From: CAVRXT01 sp049644285 | Lineage (GTDB): Bacteria > Acidobacteriota > Terriglobia > Acidiferrales > UBA7541 | Direction: 5' to 3' | Assembly (NCBI GenBank): GCA_049644285.1 | Contig: JBARRP010000023.1 | Location: 38,197 to 102,196 of the forward strand | DNA length: 64,000 nucleotides | Shown: piece after piece, positions 24,786-33,543 of the stretch | Layout of the letters: the number at the start of each line of letters is the position of its first letter | Position numbering within the stretch: position 1 is the first letter of the stretch | Notes under the pieces: generated by a model | Database searches by the model: none | What the model saw: the letters and a program-made list of their open reading frames with translations, nothing else | What the model was told of the DNA's origin: nothing | Position numbers and translations under genes: made by a program

Positions 24786-27152
24786 CTAGTGGTGAGGATG
24801 CGAGCCGGAGCCGTGAGACGACGAGCCGGAAGAGCCGGAAGAGCCGGAAGAGCCGGAAGAGCCGCCACGGCTTCCGCCGGAGGGTGCCCCTCTGTAACCA
24901 CCTGAACCGCCGCCGCTCGGCCTGCCATAGCTACCGCCGCCGCTGGGCCTGCTGTAGCCGCCGCCGCCGCTGGGGCTGCTATAGCTACCACCACCGCTGG
25001 GCCTGCTGTAAGGGCTGTACCCGCCTCCGCCGGACCCGTTCCGTGGGCCCGTGTTGTAGCTAGGATAGGAGGGCGCAGAGCGCCGTGTGACGATGGGCTG
25101 GCGAAGATCAAGCGGCGCCCGGCTGTAGCTTCGCGAAGCAGGCGCCTGCCAGGTGCGGCTGCTCTCGATCGAGGGCGAAGAGGGCGAAGAGCCGCGGCTT
25201 GAAGGAGGTGGCGTCGACGGCCTAAACGGCTGCCATCCACCCTGCTTGCCGGCAGGAATGTCGTTCGGCCGTGCAGTGCCCGAATTCGACAGATTCCTTC
25301 CCTGGTTTGCGGTTGAAGTGGGTGGCTGCCAGGGCCGGTTCATGTTCGAGCCCGTCTGAGCGGTTGGGCCTGAGCCCTGTAGAGTGGAGCGCGAGTTCGC
25401 GGAACCGGAGCCAAAGGTATGCCAGCCCGCACGCGCCTCGGCTTGAGTCGCGGACCCTGTGTTGCCGCGGTTCACATTGGTGGTTGTTGAAGCGGCGGCG
25501 GCAGGCGTCTTCATCGAAGTGGCCGGCTGCGAACGCACTCCGAGGTTCGAAGCCGCGCCAACGGCGCCGGTCGCGCGCGCATTTTGCGCTGTGTTGGTGG
25601 TGTTCATCCGTGAGCCTTCAATCGATCGCTGAACCTGCGCCGCCTGCTCGGTGAAGGGTCTTGGTGCCGGAGCCGGCTGGCTCTTGGTGAAGAACCGCTG
25701 GTTCGCGCCCGCTCGATTCGAAATCGTCGACGGGTTCACTGCGCGATCGACGGGCCGCAAGCTCTCCCGCGTGGGGACGACGGGCACGTGTCCAGTCAGC
25801 ATTCCGCCCTGGCGAAGTGCGGCTGCGCTGATTGGCGCGGCATGCAGTGGGACTGCTCCTTTGCCGAATTGGTTCGTCGGCATCGAAGAGATACCTTGAC
25901 GGATGCGCGCATTCGTCAACGCGGAGTTCATGTTCGAGAACGGGTGCGTGACCCCATGTGGGAACAGCGGGGAAACAACGCCCGGCCGACCGCGGAAATT
26001 GTTGATGTTGATGTTCGTGATGTTGATGACGGTCACGCGCCGGCCAAAGCCGCCACCCCACCACGGGAAGAAGAAGTCCCCTGGACCACAGGGCAGCCAT
26101 CCGACGTTGCCAAATCCAAAGCCGAAGCCTGCATGGAAGCCGCCGCCGAAACCAAATCCGAAGAAGGAAACATAGGCCGGCGACCAAACCGGGTAATAGG
26201 CCGGATATGCGACGACCGGGCCTGGCCACCACGCCCACGAATCGCCGTAGACGAACCAACGGCCGTAGTGATATGGCGCCCAGCCCCACGGCTCATAGGA
26301 AACCCAGGTCCAACCCCAGTAAGGCTCCCAAACCCAGCGTCCGGCGCGATAAGGCGCCCAACCGGCTGGCTGAGCTGGGACCCAGACGTCGCCGTAATCC
26401 GGCACGTGTTCCCAGCGGCCATAGGCATCGAGCTCCTCGCTGCCGGTGTAATAGCGATCTGTATGCCGCCAACTCTCCGCGCGAGCGACCAGGTTGTCGC
26501 GGTCGCTATTCCAGCGATCCCAATCGTCTCTCGAGGGAGCTTCGACTGTTCTGTACTGGGGATTGTCAGCGCCTTGAATCGTGATCAACTGGCCGGCCTC
26601 GACACGAGCGCTGCCTTGAGTCGTGGAGATTTCCGCGGAGCCCCTGCGGATGATCACTTGTGTTTCTGCATCCGAATTCACGAGGATGCGATACTCACCT
26701 TCGCCGAGGGGATGGATCGCAACGTTCGGGGTATCGATTTCTGAATTGGCCTCACTGCCCTTCAAAACAGAGTAGGTCACCAGACCTTGGCCGACCTGAA
26801 CTTGAATATTGGCGCGCGTGAGGTTCGCGACCTTTGCATTCGCGTCCGACGACATCCGCAAAAGGTTCGCCGAATCGAGCTGCACTTCGGCGCGCGAGTT
26901 CTTGCCGGTTGCGACGCGGTCGCCGGCTACGATGGGAGTGTTGAGCGTCAGCGCCACCCAGTCGCCCGAATCGCCGCGCTGCGAGGAGACGTCACCGTGA
27001 ATGAAACTGACGCGCGCAGCACCCTGCTGGGACTGCGGCGAAGCTTGCTCTTGCGTCTGGTTGTCGCCAGCATCGGCTGGCGGCTCCTGTGCCCGGATGC
27101 TTCCCGTCAGCATCAAGAGAACTGCTGTCAACCCTATCAAATATCTTTTCAT
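24786..27152 (-). CDS. Secreted FecR-domain protein with aromatic (YXWGXW-like) core and Gly/Ser-rich tail
   Basis: The protein has about 788 residues. It starts with a signal peptide (MKRYLIGLTAVLLMLTGSIRAQ); GGGAGGTGG directly precedes the ATG. Residues 45-190 form a FecR-type beta domain (ARVSFIHGDVSSQRGDSGDW, VGDRVATGKNSRAEVQLD...). Next is a Trp/Tyr/Pro-rich segment with AYGRWEHVPDYGDVWVP, WVWEPYWGWTWVSYEPWGWAPYHYGRW and similar repeats, as in DUF6600 proteins. The last 350 residues are Ser/Thr/Asn/Gly-rich, ending in tandem Gly-Ser-Ser and a His-rich tail. It is exported, with a disordered, probably surface-exposed end. Function is unknown; here no sigma/FecI partner is adjacent, so it is not a classical FecR regulator. 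Confidence 0.85.
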   Translation of the reverse strand: MKRYLIGLTAVLLMLTGSIRAQEPPADAGDNQTQEQASPQSQQGAARVSFIHGDVSSQRGDSGDWVALTLNTPIVAGDRVATGKNSRAEVQLDSANLLRMSSDANAKVANLTRANIQVQVGQGLVTYSVLKGSEANSEIDTPNVAIHPLGEGEYRILVNSDAETQVIIRRGSAEISTTQGSARVEAGQLITIQGADNPQYRTVEAPSRDDWDRWNSDRDNLVARAESWRHTDRYYTGSEELDAYGRWEHVPDYGDVWVPAQPAGWAPYRAGRWVWEPYWGWTWVSYEPWGWAPYHYGRWFVYGDSWAWWPGPVVAYPAYYPVWSPAYVSFFGFGFGGGFHAGFGFGFGNVGWLPCGPGDFFFPWWGGGFGRRVTVINITNININNFRGRPGVVSPLFPHGVTHPFSNMNSALTNARIRQGISSMPTNQFGKGAVPLHAAPISAAALRQGGMLTGHVPVVPTRESLRPVDRAVNPSTISNRAGANQRFFTKSQPAPAPRPFTEQAAQVQRSIEGSRMNTTNTAQNARATGAVGAASNLGVRSQPATSMKTPAAAASTTTNVNRGNTGSATQAEARAGWHTFGSGSANSRSTLQGSGPTAQTGSNMNRPWQPPTSTANQGRNLSNSGTARPNDIPAGKQGGWQPFRPSTPPPSSRGSSPSSPSIESSRTWQAPASRSYSRAPLDLRQPIVTRRSAPSYPSYNTGPRNGSGGGGYSPYSRPSGGGSYSSPSGGGGYSRPSGGGSYGRPSGGGSGGYRGAPSGGSRGGSSGSSGSSGSSGSSSHGSGSHPHH

Positions 27153-27399
27153 GGCCACCTCCCGCCGGAATTTTCCCGGACGAGATCCAATAACTCCGTA
27201 CTCGGGAATGCAGGCGCGGTGCCAAAGTGGGATCGGCGGAAGCGCCACCGTAAACCTGCTAGGATCAATGACTTAAGGTAGGTCTGGAGTTGGGGGAACC
27301 TGCCGGGAGAGGGCTGCTGGTGGTGGATTTCGAGCAGAGGTGGTGGTTTTCAACCAGTCGCGAAGCTTGCAGGCTCCCTGTTTGAGTTGGCGGCCGGGC

Positions 27400-28770
27400 T
27401 TAGGATTCCTTATCCGGAGGATCGGGAACGCCCATTCTCGAAAGGCGATAGCGCAAAGCGTTGCGCGAAAGACCAAGCGCCCGAGCGGCTTGGCTTTTGT
27501 TGCCATTCGCGCGACGAAGCGCCTCGCGAATGATTTCGTCTTCCCACTGTTCGAGACTGAACCCTTCTGGAAGGATCGGAACTGCGTCTGTGGCCCGACG
27601 TGACGCGGCATGATCGAGGTGGATGTCGGCGACGTCAAGCATTGTCGCATTGGAAAGCGTTACGCCACGTTCGAGAATGTTTTCCAGCTCACGCACGTTC
27701 CCCGGCCAGTGAAAATCCATCAGAACTTTGAGCGCCTCGGGAGTTACGCCGGGAACGGGTTTGCCAGATTCCTTGGTGAAGCGTTTCAGGAAAAGGTCCA
27801 CGAGCGCGGGAATGTCTTCCTTGTGCTCGCGGAGCGGGGGAATATCGATGGCCACGACGTTGAGACGATAGTAGAGATCTTCGCGGAAAGTGCCCTCTTC
27901 GAGAGCCGCCCGCAGGTCGCGGTTGGTGGCAGCAACGAGGCGCACGTCTACTTTCAAAGTCTTGGTGCCGCCGAGGCGCTCGAATTCGCGCTCCTGAAGC
28001 ACTCGCAGCAGCTTCACCTGAATGGCCGGCGGGACGTCGCCGATTTCGTCGAGGAACAGCGTTCCCTTGTCGGCCAATTCGAATTTTCCGGGCTTGCTGG
28101 AAGTGGCGCCGGAGAACGCGCCCTTTTCGTATCCGAAAAGCTCGCTTTCGAGGAGGTTTTCGGGGATCGCGGTGCTGTTGATCTTTATAAACGGTCCTGA
28201 GGAGCGATGGGAATGTTCGTGAATGGCTCGCGCGATCGCGTCCTTTCCTACACCGCTTTCGCCGCCGAGAAGGACCGTCGAATTCGTGGGAGCGACCCGC
28301 TCGACCATCGCAAGGACGGCCTGCATCTTTTCGCCCTTGGCGATGATGTTTTTATATTCATAGCGTTGACCGAGGGCCTCCCGCAGCGAGCGGTTTTCTT
28401 CGCGAAGCTTGTGAGCATCGAGCTCTTTGCGGATCACCAGGACCATTTCCGCAAGCGAGAAGGGCTTCAGAACGTAGTCGCTGGCGCCTTCTTTCATGGC
28501 TTCCACCGCCGATTCGACGGTGCCGTAAGCCGTCATCACGACCACGGGAAGGGAAGCATTGACTCGCTTTACCGCTTGCAAAAATTCGAGCCCGCTCATG
28601 CCGGGGAGGCGGAAGTCGGTGACGACCAAATCGATTCGTTCCGTGTTCAGGAGCTTCAAGCCGGTTTCGGCGTCGGCGGCGGAATGCGTGGTGAACCCTT
28701 CTTCGGCCAAGTTGAGTTCGAGCAACCGGCGCATCTTGGGTTCGTCTTCAACGATCAGAATCGCAGGCAT
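27400..28770 (-). CDS. Sigma-54-dependent response regulator (NtrC family)
   Basis: The 456-residue regulator has three domains. The receiver (1-120) has the phosphoacceptor Asp52 in VVTDFRLPGMSG, the acidic pair in IVEDEPK and the conserved Lys in LKPFSL. The AAA+ domain (about 140-380) has Walker A GESGVGKD, the sigma-54-contacting loop as GAFSGA instead of the usual GAFTGA, and Walker B FLDEIG. The C-terminal Fis-type helix-turn-helix (LRRANGNKSQAARALGLSRNALRYRL) binds DNA. It activates sigma-54 promoters after phosphorylation, very probably by the kinase encoded 131 bases upstream on the same strand. No target promoter is obvious in the window. Confidence 0.95.
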   Translation of the reverse strand: MPAILIVEDEPKMRRLLELNLAEEGFTTHSAADAETGLKLLNTERIDLVVTDFRLPGMSGLEFLQAVKRVNASLPVVVMTAYGTVESAVEAMKEGASDYVLKPFSLAEMVLVIRKELDAHKLREENRSLREALGQRYEYKNIIAKGEKMQAVLAMVERVAPTNSTVLLGGESGVGKDAIARAIHEHSHRSSGPFIKINSTAIPENLLESELFGYEKGAFSGATSSKPGKFELADKGTLFLDEIGDVPPAIQVKLLRVLQEREFERLGGTKTLKVDVRLVAATNRDLRAALEEGTFREDLYYRLNVVAIDIPPLREHKEDIPALVDLFLKRFTKESGKPVPGVTPEALKVLMDFHWPGNVRELENILERGVTLSNATMLDVADIHLDHAASRRATDAVPILPEGFSLEQWEDEIIREALRRANGNKSQAARALGLSRNALRYRLSRMGVPDPPDKES

Positions 28771-28901
28771 TTTTGCAAGCTGTCTACGCAGCGTAGGACG
28801 CGGCTGCGGGATTGGCCGTTACCCGTGGCCCGAACGAACGGATGACGAGAAGGTCCAAAACGAGAACTCGAAGCGCCGTTCGTTCCGTGAAATTGCGCCG
28901 T

Positions 28902-30191
28902 CTAATTCTCTCCAGTGGCCGGCAAGAACACATGAAAACACGCCCCTTGGCCCGGTTCGCTTCGCAGGCGAATCGAGCCGCGGTGATCATCGACGATCTT
29001 GGCAACGATCGAGAGCCCTAACCCTACGCCACTTTTCTTTGAGGTGACAAAGGGATTGAAAACTTGCTCGCGAAGCTCGGGAGAAATTCCGGGCCCTGTA
29101 TCTTCCACGTCGATTCCGACGCCGCCCGCGCCGTTCTCCGAATCGGCAGCAACCGCGATTCGCAGCGTCCCTTGGTTTCCATCCATCGCTTCGAAGGCAT
29201 TGAGAATCAGATTCACAAAAACCTGTTCGCAGAGCTGCTCGTCGGCAAGGACCTGGGGCAGGCGATCGGCATACCGCCTTTCAACGGCGACCTTGGCTCC
29301 CGGGACCTGATTGTGGACCGCTTCGAGAGCTCGGTCGATGACGGACGCGATGTCGACGGGACGTGACTCGAGCTGGGAAGGCCGGGCGAAATCAAGAAAC
29401 CGAGCGACGAGTGCATTCAGACGGTTGACTTCCGCGGAGATGTAGCCGGCGAGTTCGCCGAGCAATGGTTGCGAGGTTTGCAGTTTCTGGGTCAGCATTT
29501 CCGCCGAGCCCTTGATCACACCGAGTGGATTGCGAATCTCGTGCGCCAGTCCGGCGGAAAGCTGCCCGAGTGCGGCGAGGCGCTCGGCGCGGCGCGCCTC
29601 GGCCTGGACCTGTTGCAATCGGCGATTCGTTTCGGCGAGTGTTTCTGAGAGAGTCTGATAGCGCTCGACCTGTTTGCGATTTTCCATCACGAAGCGGTTG
29701 ACCAGGATCGCTGCCAAGAAAAAGAAGAGAATTCGAATACCCAGGAGGGCCTGCCCGCCAGAAGTGAGTTCGTACTCCTGGACCATGAGGGCGGGGATCA
29801 GGTAGGAACAGTAAGCGAGGGAAGCGACCGCTGTCCAAAGAACGGTGCCAAGGGGGCCGAAATAGATGGCGGCCGTCACGACCGGAAGGTAGTAAATCGG
29901 GTAGTAGCTGCTGTTGATGCCGACCTCGCCGGTATGATCGATCAAGAGCGTCGCGAGCAGAATCTTGATGATCACGCTGTAGGCGCGGCCACGTCCCGGA
30001 CGCCAGGCGATCAAGCGCCCTTCGAAGAGCTGAAAAATGCCGATGGCCAGAAGCGTGAGTTGTTTGTGAATTTCGTCGATCGGAGACAGGAGCGCCAAGC
30101 CGGCCAAAAAGACCAGCCAGAGGACGTCAATCCAACCCATTGCTGCGCGTTCGCGATCCATCGTGCCCGGGTTTCCTATTGAATCTAACAC
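28902..30191 (-). CDS. Membrane sensor histidine kinase
   Basis: The 429-residue kinase has four to six N-terminal membrane helices (for example GWIDVLWLVFLAGLALL, YYLPVVTAAIYFGPLGTVLWTAVASLAYCSYLI, GIRILFFFLAAILVNRFV), with no large periplasmic domain. A coiled-coil linker (residues about 185-215) leads to the HisKA dimerisation helix with the phosphoacceptor His in LSAGLAHEIRNPLGVI. The HATPase domain has the N box FVNLILNAFEAM, and DTGPGISPELREQVFNPFVTSKKSGVGLGL. This is the NtrB/ZraS-like group that partners NtrC-type regulators, as here. The start is uncertain: starts at 30191, 30161 or 30140 are all possible. Confidence 0.92.
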   Translation of the reverse strand: MLDSIGNPGTMDRERAAMGWIDVLWLVFLAGLALLSPIDEIHKQLTLLAIGIFQLFEGRLIAWRPGRGRAYSVIIKILLATLLIDHTGEVGINSSYYPIYYLPVVTAAIYFGPLGTVLWTAVASLAYCSYLIPALMVQEYELTSGGQALLGIRILFFFLAAILVNRFVMENRKQVERYQTLSETLAETNRRLQQVQAEARRAERLAALGQLSAGLAHEIRNPLGVIKGSAEMLTQKLQTSQPLLGELAGYISAEVNRLNALVARFLDFARPSQLESRPVDIASVIDRALEAVHNQVPGAKVAVERRYADRLPQVLADEQLCEQVFVNLILNAFEAMDGNQGTLRIAVAADSENGAGGVGIDVEDTGPGISPELREQVFNPFVTSKKSGVGLGLSIVAKIVDDHRGSIRLRSEPGQGACFHVFLPATGEN

Positions 30192-30325
30192 GAAGGAGGC
30201 ACTGGTTGACGCGATGACGCTTCAGAATGTAACGCGGCTGGCCAATGTCCCGGATGCTTGCGTATTTGAGGAGTGCAGCTTTGCCGGGAATTGCGGAGTT
30301 TCAGGGCTTTTGTGGCGTTAGCGGC

Positions 30326-30772
30326 TTAAGAATTCCAGGCCACGCGGGTGAGCTGCCTTCGACGCTCTTGCCATTTGCTATCGGAGAATATTCGTGGCCC
30401 GGCTTCGATGAGGCGGGGAAGAATCTTGAAAACAGAGACCGCACCCCACGACGATCCTTCGCGGGTTCGATATCCCTTCAGGTTGAGCTGCTCAGCCATT
30501 CTGGGCAGGGAAATGTCCTGGACGACGAGCTCCAGGAGGTAAGTCAGAGCTTCCATTTCTGAAGGGTTTTCTTCCAGGTGCTGACAATCATCGGCGACCC
30601 GCAATCCAAAGGGCACTTCCTCGACGTAGCGACCGGGCTGTTCCAGCCCAGTCTCCGATTCGCGTTCCCATTCGACCGCGACCAGCCGCCAACCCGCGGA
30701 CGTGCGATCTTCAAAATACTTGGCGTCGGGAGCCTTGTTTAAGATCTCGCGAATGCGTTCCGTTCTTTTCAT
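30326..30772 (-). CDS. Conserved hypothetical protein with recombinase-domain-like C-terminus
   Basis: This soluble 148-residue protein has an N-terminal part with WRLVAVEWERE and a C-terminal part (MAEQLNLKGYRTREGSSWGAVSVFKILPRLIEAG) that resembles the small helical module after the catalytic domain of large serine recombinases. The catalytic serine domain is absent, so it is not a recombinase. It may be a DNA-binding or structural derivative. AAAGGAG lies eight bases before the ATG, which supports the gene. It is a single gene in a loose minus-strand group after the kinase. I know of no experimentally studied member. Confidence 0.65.
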   Translation of the reverse strand: MKRTERIREILNKAPDAKYFEDRTSAGWRLVAVEWERESETGLEQPGRYVEEVPFGLRVADDCQHLEENPSEMEALTYLLELVVQDISLPRMAEQLNLKGYRTREGSSWGAVSVFKILPRLIEAGPRIFSDSKWQERRRQLTRVAWNS

Positions 30773-31099
30773 ACTGGCTCCTTTGGGGCGGCCCTCCGCG
30801 TCCGGAAGTTGGCTAGGAACTTCAGCCTGGCTGCCCGCATTCGCACACCCCGAAGAATGCTAAGCAGGAGACCTGCAAGTCTTGTTCCGTGCCGGATCGG
30901 CCGGTAAGAGTTTCCCGGTGTGAGGCTTAGCCATAATGCGGGGCCGCGCAGAGTAAGATTATCGCCCGCATCTGGGATTTCGATGTTGCCGAATCGGACA
31001 CGGGCGCGCCTCGGATCCAATTAGGGAAGCGGCCTGAATCGGCCGATAGAGACACCCCGAAACAGCCTCCTCCGAGCCGCCCTTTCTTCTCCAGCGCTT
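30773..31099. other. Intergenic region without a convincing gene
   Basis: Open frames exist on the minus strand here but are Arg-rich and lack ribosome binding sites, and none is convincing. At its right end begins the promoter and structured leader listed next. Confidence 0.5.
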
Positions 31100-31127
31100 T
31101 TGCAAATCGCGCCTGTGCGGATAGAAT
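31100..31127 (+). promoter_or_regulatory. Probable sigma-70 promoter of the structured leader and downstream gene
   Basis: TTGCAA (31100-31105) and TAGAAT (31122-31127) are separated by 16 bases; the -10 differs from consensus at one base. A transcript would begin at about 31134, immediately before the folded leader. Confidence 0.55.
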
Positions 31128-31139
31128 AGCAGGAGCAGA

Positions 31140-31250
31140 AATCCGCCGTCCTGGGCGGACAGCGAGGAGACCCGCGGTCTAGCCCCGTGGGTTCTGAGGC
31201 CGCCGGAAACTGAATGCAAACCGGCGGAGGCCCGTCTCGGACGAGATAAG
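31140..31250 (+). ncRNA. Structured 5' leader RNA of unknown class
   Basis: About 110 bases between the promoter and the start codon can fold into four consecutive stems. These are TCCGCC/GGCGGA (about 31142-31160), an AGACCCGCGG/CCGTGGGTTCT stem with one bulge (about 31168-31195), a perfect CCGCCGG/CCGGCGG stem with a 14-base loop (31201-31207 with 31222-31228), and TCTCG/CGAGA (about 31236-31248). The ribosome binding site AGGAGG lies just after the last stem. I compared it by eye with common riboswitch cores (TPP, cobalamin, c-di-GMP, SAM, glycine, guanidine, yybP-ykoY) and did not recognise one. It may be a cis-regulatory RNA or only a GC-rich leader. Confidence 0.5.
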
Positions 31251-31266
31251 AACCAGGAGGCTTGCC

Positions 31267-32133
31267 ATGGATGAGAATCTAACCCAAAAGGCTGAGTCCG
31301 CGCGTCCTTCTATTGAAACGCATCGGGTAGCTGCCTTGTTTATCGTGATCCTGGTAGCCGGCGCAATCGGGTTTGGCTACGGCTACCAGGAGAAGCGAAC
31401 CGTCAACCGCCTCACGGCGGAGAATCAGGATTTGCATGCAACTATAAGTCAAATGCGAAGCCAGTTGGACTCGCTGTCGGTGCGGATGACTGCAATGACC
31501 ACGCCTACGAGCGAAGCGCCGCCGAGCGTTGCACCAAAAAAGGTTGCGAAAGCTTCGGCGCCCGCTTCGGTGAAGCGCAGTGACACCCAGGATCGCCGCT
31601 GGAAGCAGCTTCAAGCAGAAGTAGCGGAAAACAAAAGGCAGCTCGCTGCCACTCAACAAGAAGTCGAGAAGAACCGGTCAGATTTGGAGAGCAGGCTCGG
31701 TTCGACGCGGGATGAGCTGAACGGATCCATTGCTAAGACTCACGATGAGCTTGTGGTTCTCGAAAGGAGAGGCGAGCGCAATTACGCCGAATTTGACCTG
31801 GGAAGGTCCAAGGATTTTCAGCGCGCGGGGCCGATTCAAGTCTCTCTTCGCAAGGCGGACCCGAAACACCAGACCTATGATCTGATGCTTCTGGTGGACG
31901 ACTACCGCTTGCCAAAGAAGAAGGTCGATCTCTACGAGCCAATTTGGATAAATGAAAACGAATACCCGCAGCCTCTGCAGATTGTCGTGAACAAAATCGA
32001 CAAGAACCGCGTGCACGGCTACGTCAGTGCCCCAAAGTACAAGGCGTCTGCTCTGGCATCGAACGCTCCCACTTCGCAGCCGGGCAGCTCGACGAATGCT
32101 CCCGCGAATACGGGTAGCCAGGCGCCTCGTTGA
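31267..32133 (+). CDS. Single-pass membrane protein with coiled coil, function unknown
   Basis: The 288-residue protein has one membrane helix (residues 19-40, VAALFIVILVAGAIGFGYGY), followed by a coiled coil in two blocks (about 45-75 and 110-170, e.g. KQLQAEVAENKRQLAATQQEVEKNRSDLESRL). A compact beta-rich domain follows at about 170-265 (QVSLRKADPKHQTYDLMLLVDDYRLPKKKVDLYEPIWI), and the end is a Ser/Thr/Asn/Pro-rich tail. The order suggests anchoring in the inner membrane with a periplasmic rod and domain. No named family is recognised. ATG 31267 has AGGAGG seven bases upstream and lies after the structured leader, which may regulate it. Confidence 0.8.
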   Translation: MDENLTQKAESARPSIETHRVAALFIVILVAGAIGFGYGYQEKRTVNRLTAENQDLHATISQMRSQLDSLSVRMTAMTTPTSEAPPSVAPKKVAKASAPASVKRSDTQDRRWKQLQAEVAENKRQLAATQQEVEKNRSDLESRLGSTRDELNGSIAKTHDELVVLERRGERNYAEFDLGRSKDFQRAGPIQVSLRKADPKHQTYDLMLLVDDYRLPKKKVDLYEPIWINENEYPQPLQIVVNKIDKNRVHGYVSAPKYKASALASNAPTSQPGSSTNAPANTGSQAPR

Positions 32134-32274
32134 TGCGGTCTTGCCGGTAGGGGTGGTGCGGAAGCAAATCATGAGCAACGGGAGGCATTTCGGTCCGGGA
32201 TTGGGTACTCTGATTCGCCGAGGGTGACAGCGGGTTAGTGGGATTCATGAAATTCATTCGTGAGGGAGGAAGGC

Positions 32275-32439
32275 ATGCCGAGCTACGAATTTCTTTGTCT
32301 GGAATGCAAGAACAGGTTCTCGCTGATTATGGCGCTTGCCGAGCATGAGAAAGGCGGGGCGAAGTGTCCAAAATGCGGCAGTAAGAAGATCGAGCAGCAA
32401 TGGGCTGCGTTCTACGCGACAACGTCAAAAAAGAGCTGA
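32275..32439 (+). CDS. FmdB-type zinc-ribbon protein
   Basis: This 54-residue protein begins MPSYEFLCLECKNRFSL and has two CxxC pairs (Cys8/Cys11 and Cys31/Cys34) spaced as in the FmdB/CxxC-CxxC-SSSS zinc-ribbon family. It probably binds one zinc and acts as a regulatory or adaptor protein; exact function is unknown. GAGGGAGGAAGG immediately precedes the ATG, a strong ribosome binding site. It lies downstream of the coiled-coil membrane protein with a 141-base gap, and may be in its transcript. Confidence 0.85.
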   Translation: MPSYEFLCLECKNRFSLIMALAEHEKGGAKCPKCGSKKIEQQWAAFYATTSKKS

Positions 32440-32489
32440 ATTACTCCGGTCATTCACGCAGAGCCTGGACGAGGACCGGAGCGAGTCCG

Positions 32490-32717
32490 TCAGTCGATGA
32501 TGATATGGGTGTCGGTTGATTCGATTCCATCGATGGCCTGAACTTTTTCCAACACCAGGTTGCTCAGTGCCCTCTCGTTCTTGGCTTCGGCCAGAGCGAT
32601 TATGTCCGGGCGTCCCCAGCACGCATGAGCGATTTGGACGGACTCAATTCTCCTGAGGGCGGTCAGCACCTCCGGGCTCTTGCCGGCCCGGACATTCACC
32701 AGCACAAAGGCTTTCAT
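32490..32717 (-). CDS. Stand-alone Lrp/AsnC ligand-binding (RAM/ACT-like) domain protein
   Basis: The 75-residue protein matches only the C-terminal effector domain of Lrp/AsnC regulators: MKAFVLVNVRAGKSPEVLTAL, then the GRPDIIALAEAKN strand and a final GIESTDTHIII. The N-terminal helix-turn-helix is absent. Such stand-alone domains form oligomers and may sense amino acids or modulate full-length Lrp proteins. ATG 32717 has GGGAGGT six bases upstream, which argues against the longer frame. It is convergent with the FmdB-type gene. Confidence 0.82.
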   Translation of the reverse strand: MKAFVLVNVRAGKSPEVLTALRRIESVQIAHACWGRPDIIALAEAKNERALSNLVLEKVQAIDGIESTDTHIIID

Positions 32718-32831
32718 ATCGACCTCCCGGTGGACCTGAATAGTGTACTTCGAGTTCGATGGTTGTGGGCGGGGTTGGGTGGTGTTTCTGACAGAGAGCA
32801 ACGTCCGCCCCCAGAGATATGATAAATTCAC

Positions 32832-33401
32832 ATGCGGGCGGCTCATGTGAAGAACTTTCTCGCGATTTGTATATCGGCGGTCATTATCGGCTTCGCGATC
32901 GCTTTTGCTCTTGGCAAGTTTCCGCGCTTGGAATCTTCTGCAAGATCAGGCGCGCCCTGGGATTCGAATGCCATTAGCAGTACGTTCGCTGGTTTCCAGG
33001 TGCGGGAGGTCAATCCGGCAAATGCAACGCTGATTCTATTCTACGACGTGCAAAACAACACCGATCACGACTATCAGTTGGCGAATGGAGCGGATACCGT
33101 CATCATGGGCCGGCTCAAATCCGACAGCAGCTTGATTGCCGAGGAACAGATTAAACTGAACAACCCCGCCTTTGTTCCCGCCAAAAACCGGACGCGCATC
33201 TCGCTGGGGGCCACGCATCCTTTCGAGTGGCCGGAGCAGATGGACTCCCCTGCCCAGAGCACGGTTCGAGGGTTCGTGGCCCGTGAGGTGGGGAATTTGG
33301 ACGGGCTGGTGTTGTTCGATAGTGCGAACCGCTACCAGATCGAGCTCCCCGGAGCGTGGCAGCAGCTGCGAGAAGTTCCCGCAGCAAGTACTCCCAGATG
33401 A
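32832..33401 (+). CDS. Hypothetical signal-anchored protein
   Basis: The 189-residue protein has one N-terminal membrane helix (FLAICISAVIIGFAIAFALG) and a periplasmic domain with a beta pattern (STFAGFQVREVNPANATLILFYDVQNNTDHDY), similar in look to FxLYD/immunoglobulin-like folds. No family name is secure. ATG at 32832 lies in AAATTCACATG with poor Shine-Dalgarno support; the frame is nevertheless clearly coding by composition. It precedes the PilZ-TonB fusion gene by 142 bases on the same strand. Confidence 0.68.
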   Translation: MRAAHVKNFLAICISAVIIGFAIAFALGKFPRLESSARSGAPWDSNAISSTFAGFQVREVNPANATLILFYDVQNNTDHDYQLANGADTVIMGRLKSDSSLIAEEQIKLNNPAFVPAKNRTRISLGATHPFEWPEQMDSPAQSTVRGFVAREVGNLDGLVLFDSANRYQIELPGAWQQLREVPAASTPR

Positions 33402-33543
33402 TCTCCCCCGGGTTCATTCCGGCGTAAATCCGCAACACGGAAATTCAGCAACGTTATGCTCTGCGCTTGAATGCAGAAGGTAGCACCGGGTATGATGGGA
33501 AGGTCAACTGGATTGCGGGGGCCCGCCCTCACCCTGAGGAATC

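Noticed and set aside
24680..25240. An alanine-rich frame opposite/within the end of the FecR gene
   Set aside because: It is a frame shadow of the Gly/Ser repeats and has no ribosome binding site.
30769..31219. Two minus-strand frames (83 and 86 codons)
   Set aside because: Arg-rich composition, no ribosome binding site, and the second overlaps the structured leader; probably non-coding.
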